Numbered from the stretch's first letter, positions 8,460 to 20,526 are shown. The stretch is 27,994 nt of DNA from Gnetum montanum (GCA_015680685.1 MNCI01034200.1:156854-184847), one strand, 5' to 3'. Notes: a model not told the origin generated them from the letters alone. Translations and numbers: made by a program.

Positions 8460-10157
8460 AAGTCTCCTCCATGTAGTTGCAGTTTTTATTTTTGCCTTTA
8501 CCCTCCAACAATGTTTCCTGTTGATGCCCGAGATTCTCGAAGAGAGAACATGGTTAAAAAAACTTTTAAAATATTATTTGTTAGATGAATTCAAGGTGAA
8601 AACTTAAGTCCCATATGCAATACTTTTATTAGAAGCTAATTTGTTGCCATTGGAAGTTGAAGTAATATATCACTTCTTAACATTTTATTTGAAAAATAAA
8701 AATAGCAATAAGATCTTAAAAGAGATCATGTAAAAATCTTAGGAACATAGGTAGTTCCATAAAGGATTGTGGCTACAAAAATGGGGTATCAATAGTATTG
8801 ATAGAATAGTAAATGAAGAATAAGTTTGGAAACTTGTTATAGAGAGAGTTTTAAAAATATAGAAAAATGAGGTACAAATACCAAAAAAAAAACTTCAATT
8901 TTATTGGCAAAATATTATATGTAGTAGACATGAAGAAATTAGAAGATCTACATGCAACAATTCTAATGTCCATGAAAGCACTATTTAGCAGAGTAAGAAT
9001 AGAATCACACCATCTCTAAGTTGAAACAAAAAAATGGAACAATGAGTAGAATGAAGATAGAATATGTCAACTTTATTTAATGTGGTAGAAGATGAGCAAC
9101 ATATATTATTAGATGTTGTGGAACAAATTTTTTTAGAACAAAATGGCAAATCTCAAGGCAGTTTTGTATGAGCTATTTAAGGTACTTGCATGTATATTGA
9201 ACACATCTATTATACTCATGATTTATTGCTACTAATGTATTTTGAATAAATTCATTTACCTAACAAATCCTTTGGGTTTACACAAACATAATAAAATATG
9301 AGGATCAATCTCTAGTATTATTCGTTTTGTTATGTTAATAGAATTCCAAAATTAATTGAATTGGGCCTTTAATTCAAGATGTCAAGAGGGAGATGAGGAA
9401 GAGGAAAATGAAATAGCAACGCTCTTGAAACCCTTGTAAGAGAGTTATAAGAAACAAATTTGCAAAATAAAAGATATTTTGAATCCTTACAAGACAAAGA
9501 AGATTATTTAACTTATACTAAAAGTATACTTAATAAGGTAAAGCATACATGAAAGTAGAATAAGATTTCTAGGTAAAAATACAAAATTATTTTGTTACTC
9601 TCTCCTTTTAATTTTTCTTTTCTCTTTTAACTTAATTTTTTTATTTTTTCATGCAATTCAAGGACCATAATACAATCCTTGAACAGAAGTGGATTTTAGA
9701 GTTCTTATTGATTTCACATTTTTATTTTCAATTTGTGATTTTCTAATATGATCAATGTGAGAGAAATAGATAATCTTTCCTTTAATTTACCATACAAAGA
9801 GGCAATACTATTTGTTAATTATCACTTAAATTTACTTAGAAACTGTTATGTAATGTGATAAATGTATACAGATGGCTTCTTTTTACTTTCCATGGTGCTA
9901 GGAGTTACTTTCATGGTGTGTTTTTCATGATATGCCCTGTTGTATGAAACTTTGGAAATAATAGTTGTGTCAGCCAGAACAATGGTCCATTTTAAGGGAT
10001 ACGCATTTACAGACAATGATATGGCAGATACAAAAAGATATTTTAGAAACGGTCCTCCTCCTTCTACCTATTTGACATTTGAAACTGTGTAACGTTTAAA
10101 AGATTTACTGCAGCATTGTACGTTTCTCCCTGGATTCTCGGATAGTAGTAGCCGTAT
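8460..10157. other. AT-rich intergenic DNA, nothing identified
   Basis: No ORF of useful length, no conserved protein fragment and no LTR or terminal inverted repeat could be recognised on either strand. Poly-A/T-rich stretches and short repeats suggest old, decayed transposon DNA. Confidence 0.6.
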
Positions 10158-11433
10158 CAATGTCATCCTATGCACATGGTAGTCGAGTGCATTACGATGC
10201 GATGTGACTCTGAATCGAAAGTATCTATTTTCACATAATGTTGATCATGAATCACATGAAAAAAAACTGTGCATTTTTCGCTAATGTACGGACTTAAAAT
10301 GTGGCAGGAAAGTGAAAACGAAAATACACATGCAAAAACAACTAAAATACACGTGCAAAAACTTGGAATAACAACTAAAATACACGTGCAAAAACTTGGA
10401 ATATTTTTGTTTTCCTCAGATTTCACACAAGAGTCGCTAAGCAGCAAGGGTTAGTTTTTAATACAAATTGAAGCCATTCTACCATTAGCAATGATCAATT
10501 GCAATACAGGCAACATATTTTCTTGAAAGCTACCTTTTCAAATCAAGAAAGTGAAAATAAAGAAACAGCCTATAGCTTCAAAAGGCATGGTGTTGAAAAC
10601 AGAAAAGTTGTAAACAACTTACAAATTTGAACCAACATTGGTAACATAAGATTGCATTTGATCTCAAAACTTCATCAATATTATCTTAAGTTGAATTAAA
10701 AGAATTTTAAATTATTCTTATAATGTACTCATCATTTTCTTTTTTTTATAATTTACTCCTCATCTTCTCTATATGCTCATCTATCATCTGATTCAATAAA
10801 AGTTTAAGAATAAATAACATAAAACAAAACAGAGCAGAGAAACAAAGCACATGCAAGTAGAAAGGAGAATCTTTTTCAAACATAAAAGAATGCAATGAAG
10901 AACACATGCAAGGTGAATCTTTTTTAGGAATAAAAAATGCAATGAAGAATACTTTTTCTAGTAATGGTTATTGAAGAATACTTATGACAGGAATGTCAAT
11001 ATTGGCGCAATAATAATTTACTGCTTCTGCACTCCTTGTTTTTCCTTTGAACTTTGTTCTAAACTTTTATCACAATTTTCTTTGATGGGAGAAAGCCTTG
11101 CTGGGAATACAATGTTTGATTCATCTTTGACCCTAAGGTCTCCAACTGGGAAAGCCAATTTTCTATGGTTTTTCTTTGAGAGTTTGTCCAGAAAAACAAG
11201 AGTTGAAAATAAAATATCATGCAAAGTAGCAGTGTGAAAAAAAACCCCCAAATTAACATTAATTTTTTCTTTCCATGTTGTGTTTACCGAATTTCTTGTA
11301 ACTCTTGTACACATTGCATACATGACGCACAGTTTTGCTATTGTGCCCTTTGAAATTTTTGGTGTGCGATATAAAAACCACACACAACTGCACAATGTGT
11401 GCATTCTAACTTCATGTGCGTGCGTCATTAGGA
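10158..11433. repeat. Diverged duplication, copy 2 (interrupted)
   Basis: Two blocks, 10158-10456 and 11036-11433, match copy 1 at 7820-8150 and 8156-8455. They are separated here by about 580 extra bases (10457-11035), against only a few bases in copy 1. Within the first block AACTAAAATACACGTGCAAA with its surroundings occurs twice in tandem (10339-10403). Either an insertion entered copy 2 or copy 1 lost the middle. Confidence 0.7.
11018..11202 (-). pseudogene. Exon-like fragment, unknown protein, copy 2
   Basis: The minus-strand frame reads LVFLDKLSKKNHRKL, AFPVGDLRVKDE, then NIVFPARLSPIKEN and a Ser/Lys/Glu/Gln-rich end to a stop at 11018-11020. It is 60 codons and aligns with copy 1 (8180-8277) over its first 26 residues, then extends further. 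At the splice-acceptor position the AG of copy 1 is AA here, so this copy probably could not be spliced. The frame is open further upstream as well, but that part matches the AT-rich, intron-like flank of copy 1. Protein family not recognised. Confidence 0.45.
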
Positions 11434-11703
11434 AGGATCGTAGTCCTTGATAATGATGGGACTCCCAAAATTTTGCATAAAGAATAACAACACAACTCAA
11501 TTGCATTATTATTACTCAATTTCATTTGTGACCTAGGAAGGCGTGGCACCAGAAATTATTCTAGGATGATTGTGCAAAGATTTTAAGAATCGACTGAGCA
11601 ACCGGCGTTATTTTGAGAATCGACCAAGGATTATTAGCTAAAGGGAATACAATAAGACAATACATGGCATTCCATTCATTACCTGTCCTATTTTCTGCCT
11701 TGT

Positions 11704-12204
11704 TTGTTTTTAGTTATGGCATTCTTAAGCCTTAATAGCTGCAACAAGCACTGTGACACTCATCTGCGTTTATCCTTAAGCACATCCGGTTGTGCTTCCC
11801 AATTTAATGGATTCAATAGTACAAACAGAAGCTCCTCCTCCACTGCAGATGCAAAAAACTCATTCACTTCATATTTTGGCCACCTAGGTTTGGCTTCTCA
11901 TGAATATGAGCCTCCTACTTCTCTTCCTGGTTTGAGGGAACTTAACCTCGTGAGATGTCTTGATGACATTGACAATTATTGCTTACATGAAACTCGACAC
12001 CTCAACTTTTGTGGACTGTACCCTGTCCATTGCCCTTCCGGGAGGTTCATCTACTTTTGTTTATTCTTAGCGTCAGTGTCAACAAACCGCACTCGAACCA
12101 TGTATGGGATCTCAAATAGTAAAAAGCCGAGACTCAACCACCTGGTTCTACCTCTAGGGCAAGACAGGATTGGCTCCTACTCCTTTCCAAAGGCTCAACC
12201 TTAG
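11704..12204 (+). CDS. Hypothetical ORF, 166 codons, doubtful
   Basis: The frame is open from ATG 11704 to TAG 12202-12204, longer than expected by chance in this AT-rich stretch. The translation is Ser/Asn/Leu-rich with scattered cysteines and a short hydrophobic segment (FIYFCLFLASV). It has no signal peptide, no recognisable domain and no motif I know, and nothing else in the window resembles it. There is no clear promoter or polyadenylation signal. It may be a chance ORF or a fragment of an old gene. Confidence 0.2.
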   Translation: MFLVMAFLSLNSCNKHCDTHLRLSLSTSGCASQFNGFNSTNRSSSSTADAKNSFTSYFGHLGLASHEYEPPTSLPGLRELNLVRCLDDIDNYCLHETRHLNFCGLYPVHCPSGRFIYFCLFLASVSTNRTRTMYGISNSKKPRLNHLVLPLGQDRIGSYSFPKAQP

Positions 12205-12651
12205 AGCTGGTGGTGTCAATCTCAACATGATATATCCTTCCCATGTTTCTATGGCTTCCAAGGTTAAGTTTTTATTCATGACTATTCTCATATTTACTAT
12301 AGTATTTAGTTAGGATTATGAAGATTGCCATGTGAATCCTTTATGAGGATTATCCTACTTAGGGTTTTTTTTCCGTAACTTTGATTTAGAGCATTTGGTT
12401 TCTTTTGATTCGTAATGGTTGATGACCCCTCTTATTCCATTTTAAATAGCATTTTATCTCACATTCTATTAAAAATGTGTCTTTTGCTATGATTTCTCAT
12501 AACAATATGCCACCACCTTTACTTGGACTTCCAATTGTCTATAAATTTTCATGTTGTTTAACCCAACCTATAAGGTTTCATACAAAATCGTATAATGTCA
12601 CTTTGATATTTGTTGATATCAACCTCGCCCATGCTAGGCACAGGGCCATGA
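12205..12651. other. Left flank of element D, nothing identified
   Basis: AT-rich DNA with one 65-codon ORF (12477-12674) that ends in the TA repeat and shows no known motif. Before the insertion it would have continued into 26034 onward. Confidence 0.5.
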
Positions 12652-12671
12652 TTATATATATATATATATAT
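12652..12671. repeat. (TA)n microsatellite at the insertion point of element D
   Basis: An uninterrupted run of alternating T and A abuts the first base of the 5' LTR. It hides any target-site duplication: the 5 bases before the LTR are TATAT and the 5 after the 3' LTR are ATTAT. ATTAT occurs at the left edge of the TA run, so slippage after insertion may have separated it from the LTR. Confidence 0.85.
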
Positions 12672-12831
12672 TGATGAAGTGCTAAACAGTTGATGCGTCG
12701 ACTAGGTCGCGTATACGTGGCCCCGTATACACATCCCTCCATGCATTGACATGGCCTCGTTTACGCGGAGCTTGTTTCAGCCTATAAATAAGTGGGCTCC
12801 CGCCACACTTAGGGACCTTTTTGGCAGTTGT

Positions 12832-12947
12832 AGTAAAGCTCTTGCAATTTGTTTTCGCAAGAGTTAGAATATTTTCCAAGTGCCCGCANCAGTAAAGCTC
12901 TTGCAATTTGTTTTCGCAAGAGTTAGAATATTTTCCAAGTGCTCGCA
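12832..12947. repeat. 57-bp duplication around N at 12889 (probable assembly artefact)
   Basis: 12832-12888 and 12891-12947 are identical except for one base and are separated only by N and C. The 3' LTR has this segment once. A gap closed without merging the overlapping ends gives exactly this pattern. Confidence 0.85.
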
Positions 12948-13116
12948 GTAGGTGTAAGAAAGGTGTCCAGCTCTTTATTCGAGCGCTAATGTACCTGAGC
13001 CCATTGGCGTGAACGACAATAAAGACGAGCTTTTCAAGCATTCCTTGCAACAATTAGACTTAGTCATTTGATGCATTTAATAGTTTAATATTTCTATGCT
13101 CTAATAATTCCTTAAA

Positions 13117-13240
13117 TTTTCGTTGTTATTATTTTAATCGCTATTACTCTTTTATAGTTCGTAGAAACCATAAGTACNGTTTTCGTTGTTATTATTTTAA
13201 TCGCTATTACTCTTTTATAGTTCGTAGAAACCATAAGTAC
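13117..13240. repeat. 61-bp duplication around N at 13178 (probable assembly artefact)
   Basis: 13117-13177 and 13180-13240 read the same, separated by N and one base. The 3' LTR has one copy. Confidence 0.85.
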
Positions 13241-13361
13241 GACCATCTCAAACGTAAACCCAACACTTGGCAACCCAGCGACGCTTAACATCTAGTAACC
13301 AGTAGTGGTTAGGGGATGCTCAGGATGTGCACGGAAGATGGGATCGGATACTTATGCTAGG

Positions 13362-13493
13362 AAGAGCTAAGATATAGATTAGGATAATTATAGATTACGT
13401 AATATTCCATTCCTTACTTTCCATTCNAAAGAGCTAAGATATAGATTAGGATAATTATAGATTACGTAATATTCCATTCCTTACTTTCCATTC
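13362..13493. repeat. 65-bp duplication around N at 13427 (probable assembly artefact)
   Basis: 13362-13426 and 13429-13493 read the same, separated by N and one base. The 3' LTR has one copy. Confidence 0.85.
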
Positions 13494-13737
13494 CAAGAAT
13501 TAGACGCTAGAAAATAAAGTGAAAAAGCCATAAAAATCATTTGCCTTAATCTCACTTAACCATCGCAATTAGAACATCACAAGTGAGGTTGGAAAGACAA
13601 TGACCATTCTAACACAAGGTTTTGTGGGTTAGGGTCTGGTGTATGCAAAGTGCTTACAATCTATGGAATTTGACCGAGTCACATGTGAACGCCGGGGTTT
13701 GCATGGTTGGGAGTAGGGGTACCTAGCCGTTCATCAT

Positions 13738-13755
13738 TGGCGCTATTGTCGAGGA
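13738..13755 (+). promoter_or_regulatory. Primer binding site, tRNA-Asp type
   Basis: TGGCGCTATTGTCGAGGA begins one base after the 5' LTR. The complement of a plant tRNA-Asp 3' end would read TGGCGCCGTTGCCGGGGA; the four differences are all C-to-T or G-to-A. Athila-type elements typically use this tRNA. The decay suggests priming would now be weak. Confidence 0.8.
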
Positions 13756-13900
13756 CTGTTAGTCTTACATACACCATTTAACCTTAGCAAAATTATCATT
13801 CACGCCGTTGAAACGAACCCAAGATAGTAAAATCTATGCATGTTAGGCGAACTAAGTAAAAAGTAAGGTACACCAATTAGTGGATCATCTAATATCCAAC

Positions 13901-16299
13901 ATGTCTTCTTCTCATAGGCAAGATGGATCCAACCCACCGGTGCCACAAGAATGTCGGGTGGTATACACACATCCAGATGAATATATCCCAGACGTCACCT
14001 TCATCCTACATCAGGATGAACATCTACGCTAGCGGGACATGGAAAGCAATATCATACTACCATCTAACCGATTGGCTCCTGGAATGCTGTTTCACAATCT
14101 TGCTAGACTAAGCATCCAGGACCGTGGTGTGCAGTACATCATGGAGGACCATGACTACTGGGACTATCGTCCCACTGAGGCCCAACGGGTATGAGACTAG
14201 TAGCAGACAAAACGATATAAACACATGAAGGGAAAACAGTTCAGTAATCCCTTATTCTTGCAAGGGCTGCAGGACAATGGGGAGCCTGTCTTTCACGACT
14301 CCCATTCAGCCAAACTTCCTGTAGGACATTAGATCATTTAGTCCATCATCCAAAACAAGAAATCAAGTGACCAGGATCCCTAGGAGGATGGGGGATCACG
14401 TAGGAGAGGTCACGGCACAAGCAAAGATGGGCAGGAAGATCGAGGCTATCATTAGAGTAGAGAGGGAGATCAACACTGGGGCAGTGGCGCTTCCTCTCCC
14501 TCTTCTCCATCTTCTCGCTCCCCTCTACCTTCATCTAGTTCAGACTCTGATCATAACCATGGTAGAAAGGAGTGAGGTGATGGTGGTCATAAGGACCGAA
14601 AGGAATAGTTTGAGGAAGTGCGTGACCAATCACACAAGGCTCATCATCATGAAAGGAGAGGTAGCCGAAATCGTCATAGACATCGTGGCCTTCAGCAAGA
14701 CTATGACTTAGATGAACCATTGTTGGCGACTTGAAGCATGCTCCATATTGCTGAGGCAATTCATATACCCAGTAGGCACTTGAAGGATAGCCGAATCAAG
14801 CACATCGACATGAACAACATCCCCAGATTTGAGGGGGGATACAATTGTGATCCGCAAACTCACCTACAAGCGTTTCGTGATGCTTGGACCCAGTAGAACA
14901 TCGACAATGATTGGAAAAAGCTTAAGTTGTTCCCTCATACACTCATCAAAGAAGCAGAGAGCTAGTACCGGTCTTTGGAATCAGAATCAATTAGAAGATG
15001 GACTACGATGCTAGAGATCTTCAACGATAAGTATCAAACCTACTCTAGAGTGGTGAACCTGAGACGCCAAATCTAAGGATGGAAGCAAGGTAGTCATGAA
15101 CCCTTGGATGTAGCCATGAGCAAATACTACTCATTATTGCATCGATGCCCTGGTCATGGCTACTCTCAGCGAGCACAACTTTGCCATATCATTGATGGGA
15201 TCTGCTTTGAAACTAGAAAGACCCTTGGCATGTACGCCCAGGGACGACTATCAAAACTAAGGGCCCATCAACTGCAGCACCTAGTTGAGCAAGTGGCTAA
15301 AGAAGAGGGGGAACTTAGAAAGAAGGAGAGTGCAGGGGAGTTTAATCGGGATCCCTCCATCAAAAAGAGGGAGGTTCAATTTTGTGATGAGGAGGAATCA
15401 ACACTGGATGCAATGGTGAACTGGAAAACCTTGCCTCTACAGAAATTTGCCTCTGAAATATCAGCAAAAGTTGACAAGATGTGGATCTCTTTGGACAAAA
15501 AATTTCAAAGTGTTCTGAAAATCCCAGAGGAGTCCAGAGAGCAAGGTAATGATCGTGATCCACGTAGGAAGAAGGAAGTTGAACATGCCCACCATAAGGG
15601 TAAGAGCAAAGTTGTTGTAGTAGAATAGGTTTCAGACTCTGATACAGAGGAAGATAATGAATGTGACATATGCTAATATGAGCATCCTAAGGGGTGTTGT
15701 CTCGTGGTGTCACATCTACAAGAGTCTGGGGTGTATGCATTAAATCCTCACTTGGCAAAGAGGCAAACACCCCAAAGGTTTCCTTATCCACAAGGCAACC
15801 CTAGGCAGTTCCACCACCAGCAAGGGTATTATCCAAGTGGAGCACCACTGCAACCTTCTGAATACTTTTAGTAGTGGCAGCACCCACAAGCATGGGTGAT
15901 GCCACCTCCAAGGCAGCAGTACCCTTACCGATAGCTAGATCCCTACGGATACTACGTTTAGCAACTAGTCTCTCCACAAGACTCTTCCAGTCACACAACC
16001 TTTATGAATTACTACCACCCCCAGAATATTTTTGACCACAGTCTCCATCACCCAGGGGGGAAGGCCCACATCTTTACCATCCTCCATCACCTTCTCCTGC
16101 CATCCCTACTCAACAACACCCCACTCAGTTATCACATGCTCCACCTATGTAGGGGGAAATCCCACCACAGCCATAACAACACAATGCTACGAGGGCTGTC
16201 AACCTACAACCAGCTCCTCAGCCAAGTGGACTGGAAGTGAAGCCATAGAAACATCCCTTTTTCTGACCCAATAACCTAAACATACCCTCACACACACCT
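13901..16299 (+). pseudogene. gag: gag of element D, degraded
   Basis: The likely start is ATG 13901 (MSSSHRQDGSNPPVPQE), followed by a frame with a TAG after about 45 codons and further breaks to about 14740. From about 14785 the retrotransposon-gag core is clear: IPRFEGGYNCDPQTHLQAF, then KLKLFPHTLIKEAES, a TAG where Trp is usual, YRSLESESIRRWTTMLEIF, and an open stretch 15104-15628. A decayed zinc knuckle (ECDIC, stop, YEHPKGCC) lies at about 15658-15705. A Pro/Gln/Tyr-rich region follows. Gag would build the virus-like particle and bind the element RNA. The in-frame stops are mostly TAG or TGA at places where CAG, TGG or CGA fits the family. Confidence 0.8.
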
Positions 16300-19200
16300 A
16301 TGGCTAGTGCCTCGAAACCTCAAATCACCTCCATTTTCCCACCCTTTGAGCAGCCTTCAAACCAAATGCCTTCCAACGTACAAATGGTCATGCTCACACA
16401 CGCAATGATCGACTGGATAAAGGTAATTCATCTTCCCCGAAAATTGACTGATCCGGGAAGCCCCCTCATTTATCTTCAGGTAGTAGGGAATGAGCCATGT
16501 AAAGCCCTTCTGGATTCGGGGTCGGGAGTCAACTTGATTTCACATGATATGTACAAGACTTGGAACCTACCCCCGTTAAAGAAGAGTAACATTCGGCTTG
16601 AACTGGCAGACCAATCCATTACTGTTCCCTTGGGATTGGTGGAGGACATTGTGACCACTGTTTGTGGGTGGTCCTATCCTATTGATTTCCTTGTCATCCG
16701 TGTTGACAATTGTAAGGGGAACTTTCCAATCATAATGGGAAGAGCCTGGCTAAGCATGGTGGATGCAAGACTAGGACTCCGAGATCTTTCCCTTGAAATT
16801 TCAAAGGAAAATCCTTTTTGAAAGATCGAGAAGAAGCATGTTCAATGCATCACAAATAAGGACTTTGGGTGCAACTATGTGCAACAGCTGTGGTTCGCTA
16901 AGCGGACATCTATTCAAGCATGCAGTCGGTGTACCAAGGAATCACAAGTCCAACAATGCCTGTACGCAGCAGCCACAACTCAAGAAGGCACCTAATTGCT
17001 GACCACTAATCCTGCTAGCAGCACTTTGTGCATGGAACCATCTGAGGAGCTTGTACACGCCTACATAGAAAGCATATATCATTTAGAAGAGGTTCATCAA
17101 CAAGTATCCATTGTTGATGACCATGATGATTGGGGAAAGTTGCAAATCCCTGAAAGTTTCAAACAAGAGCCCTTGGAACTCAAACCCTTACCTACCCACC
17201 TAGAATATGCATTTTTGCATAATGGGAAACCGGTGATTATCAATGCCACCCTTGCTCCTGAACAAAAGAGAAAGTTGTTGAAGGTGGTGAACAAATGGGA
17301 AGCGACTTTTGCATGGTCATATCTTAAACTAACAAGAGTGGATCCTAGGGTTTGTCAACATCGAATTTATATTGATCTCTCCATGAAGCCACGAAGACAA
17401 CCAAAAAGATCATTGAACCCCAAATTGAAGCAGGTCGTCAAAGATGAAATCAAGTAGTTGCTAAAAGCGGGGTTCATCTACTCTATTTTTGATAGCAAAT
17501 GGATCAGTCTACTTGCTATTGTGCCAAAGAAGTTGCAAATGGAGGGTCTGTATAGATTTCCAATTGCTCAACATGGCTACCTTCAAATCTCACTTCCCGC
17601 TTTCATTTGTGGACCAAGTGTTGGATACCATTGCGGGGCATCATTATTACAACTTTTTGGATGGTTATAGTGGCTATAACCAAATCCAAATTGTGCCAGA
17701 AGACCAGGCCAAGACAACCTTCACAAGTCCCTAGGGGACTTTCGCATATAAAAAGATGTCTTTTGGCCTGTGTAATGCACCTTCCACTTTCCAATGCCTT
17801 GTCCTCAGCATCTTCTAGCAGCAAATTGGCAATGGGGTAGAAGTCTTCATGGATGACTTCTCTACCTATGGGGCCACGTTCGATCAAGCCTTGGACCACC
17901 TTGAGCAAGTTCTGAAAAGATGTGTGGAAACTAATCTATGGCTCAATTGGTAGAAAAGCCACTTAATGGTCCAAGAGGGCATTATGCTAGGGCACCATAT
18001 TTCAAAAATAGGGATTAGAGTGGATCCTAAAAAATTCAGGGTTATCCAAGGAATTACCAGGCAACCAAGCACTGTAAAAGATGTTCGATCATTCCTTGGC
18101 CACACTGGTTATGCATTTCAGGCCCTTCCACATCATGAAAAATGCATCTAATTATGCATTGGGAGCTGTGCTTACATAGTGGGATGATCAAAAACACTGA
18201 TACTATATTCACTGTGTGAGCCATAGCATTGTGGGTGCTCAGCTTAACTACACCACCACCGAAAAGGAGTTGATGGTGGTGGTGTTCTCCTTGGAAAAAT
18301 TTCGACACTATGTGCTCGGGTATAAGGTGTTTGTGCATATTGACTAGTGCCATCCAATTCTTGATGAACAAACCAATGATGAGCCCCCGTATCATACGGT
18401 GACTGGTTATTTTTCAGGAATTCGACCTCACTATGGTAGATCGGAAGGGAATCGAGAATGTGGTTGCTAACCACTTATCTTAGTTACGATGGGATAACAT
18501 AGAAGAGGAGGAACCACTCTCCAACCAATTTCCAGATGAACTTCTCTTTGTGGGAGCAGTTGATACATAGGTGCCCAAAGAATCACCTTGATTTAGCCAC
18601 ATCCTCACCTATCTCACAACCCAGGAATTGCCAAAGGAGTGGGACCATCGGAAGAAACAACAGTTTCTCCATCGACAAAAACAGCTTCATGGAAATCAAT
18701 GGCCACCTTTATAAGGTGTGTGCAGATGGCCTAGTTCGATGGTGTGTCCTTAATGATGATACACTGTGCATTCTCCAAGATGCTCACGAGGGCCCTTGTG
18801 GGGACCACTATGCTAGACGACGCACGACCATTAAGATCCTTCTTGCAAGATATTACTGGCCTATAATTTTCAGGGACACACAATGGTTCGTCCACTCCTA
18901 TGAACAATGCCAAAGAGACGATGGGATGACTGCACTATTGGAGGGACCTCAACAATGGATCCAACCACTAGAGCCCTTTGACATCTGGGGCATCGACTTC
19001 ATGGGTCCCATCACACCCCTGTCCAACAGGAAGGCGTATATCATTGTCACTGTGGACTACTACACAAAGTGGGCGGAGGTAGCAGCCATCGTCGACTATT
19101 CCTCAAACACCTCCACACAATTTGTCCAATAGCAAATTGTCAATAGGTTTGGAGTGCCACATGCACTCATCTTAGACAATGGAACACCGTTCACAGGCGT

Positions 19201-19931
19201 CACTTTTCATAAACTCATGCAACACTTGGGGGTTACCTATAAATTTACAACACCTTATCACCCCCAAGCCAACAGGCAGGCTAAAGTCACCAATAGGGAG
19301 ATCACCAAAATCCTCACTAGAACCATCAGTAAATATAGGAGGGATTAGAGCACCAAACTTAACTATGCTCTCTGGGCCTATTGCTCCACTTGGGAACTTC
19401 TTACAGGTTACTCTCCCTATGAGTTAGTGTACAGTAAGTTGCCGAAACTCCCAATCTAGGAAGAACTCCAAATACTATCCACAGCCAGTGACTTAGGTCT
19501 TGACTTACCACTAGCACAACGCGAATGACTTATCAACCTAAGTGTGCTAGATGAGAATCGATTAGTGGCCCTATCCTCAAATGAGATCCACAAGGCCTAC
19601 AATAAAAAACGTCATGATTTGGAAGGTAACATTTAGATGTGGAGATAACGTACTTTACTGGAACCCCACACATGTACCACAACTGACCAAGTTTCAAACA
19701 CTGTGGGAGGGACCTTACATTTTCTCTAAAACCTTCCCATCCAGGGCCTTTCTTATACACAAACTTGAGGACCCCACTAGAACACAGTTGGTCAATCGGC
19801 AACAATTAAAACCTTTTCGTGAACTCCACCTAACCAGTGCTATCGCCTCATTGTCACCGGGACAGCCTCGTTCCATTTTTTGCATCTCATCCTTTCCACC
19901 CAGTCATGGGGGAGAACTTCCTCCATGCTAA
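16300..19931 (+). pseudogene. pol: pol of element D: protease, RT, RNase H, integrase; degraded
   Basis: Protease (16300-16821): ALLDSGSGVNLIS with the catalytic DSG at 16513-16521, and later PIIMGRAWL. RT (about 17000-18119): KPLPTHLEYAFL, RSLNPKLKQVVKDEIK, DSKW, then a shift near 17535 to WRVCIDFQLLN, FLDGYSGYNQI, FGLCNAP and FMDDF at 17846-17860. A deletion joins SFLGHTGY to RPFHIM at about 18120. RNase H follows: KNASNYALGAVL where CDAS is expected, then TEKELMVVVFSLEKFRHY. Integrase (about 18690-19330): a zinc-finger remnant with one Cys replaced by Tyr, WGIDFMGP (Asp 18995), LDNGTPF (Asp 19175), and Lys at 19283 in place of the catalytic Glu. GPY/F-type end: LWEGPYIFSKTFPSRAF. Not functional. 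Confidence 0.92.
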
Positions 19932-20526
19932 TCCATTCTACGAAGCTCCCCATTGTTTTTGGAATTTTTTGTTTTACACCTTTTTGTTTTTCAACAACGT
20001 TCGTATGTTTGCCAATTCTTACTAATTTTTATTTTCTTTAATTACTTTTCCATTTCTTCATTGCTCATTTATGTGTGTGTGTGTTTAACTTCCAAGTGGT
20101 TGCTAATAAATCATCTTATTTTCATTAGGTATGGCACAGATGGTTTTTGTTGCGATGGGTTGTGTGAAATGGTCTACCTAGTTTATCTTACTCCCACCCT
20201 CGCATTGTTGTTGTTGGACTTTACGTTTATTTTCATCTCATAAAATCGGCAGTGAGTCCACATCATCCACCCATTCATCCACTCCATGATTTTTCTTCCT
20301 TTGGAAACATGCAACCCCTTCACCTACAAACATTTTAATTAATGTGTGACTTGTGTAGTTCCCAAACTTAGGGATGACCCAATGCTTTAAATCGAGTGTG
20401 ACTTCAAGGGGAATGCAACATTCGTCATCATCTTCTATCCCTTGGGTTGTCAATGTGTCCTTATGGATTTCTTACCACTCCACATTAGTCTCTACAAGGA
20501 AGCTCCTGGGCAATTTAACCTTGCAT

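Larger units (their letters stand above)
12672..13736 (+). repeat. 5' LTR of element D
   Basis: TGATGAAG to TCATCA. It has a TATA box at 12783-12790 and AATAAA at 13018-13023, downstream of the GTACCTGAGCCCATTGGCGT segment shared with the other LTRs. It contains three duplications around single undetermined bases (12889, 13178, 13427), which make it longer than the 3' LTR. In U3 it lacks about 29 bases present in the 3' LTR at about 25136-25164. Confidence 0.92.

Noticed and set aside
12652-12671. Target-site duplication of element D
   Set aside because: TATAT before and ATTAT after do not match exactly and the TA repeat makes any claim unsafe.
12477-12674. ORF with PPPLLGLPIV resembling the Pro-rich hinge of cytochrome P450
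   Set aside because: The likeness is limited to a few prolines; no other P450 motif is present, and the frame ends inside the TA repeat.
12682-13053. Minus-strand 123-codon ORF
   Set aside because: Antisense to the 5' LTR of element D and crosses an undetermined base and an artefactual duplication.
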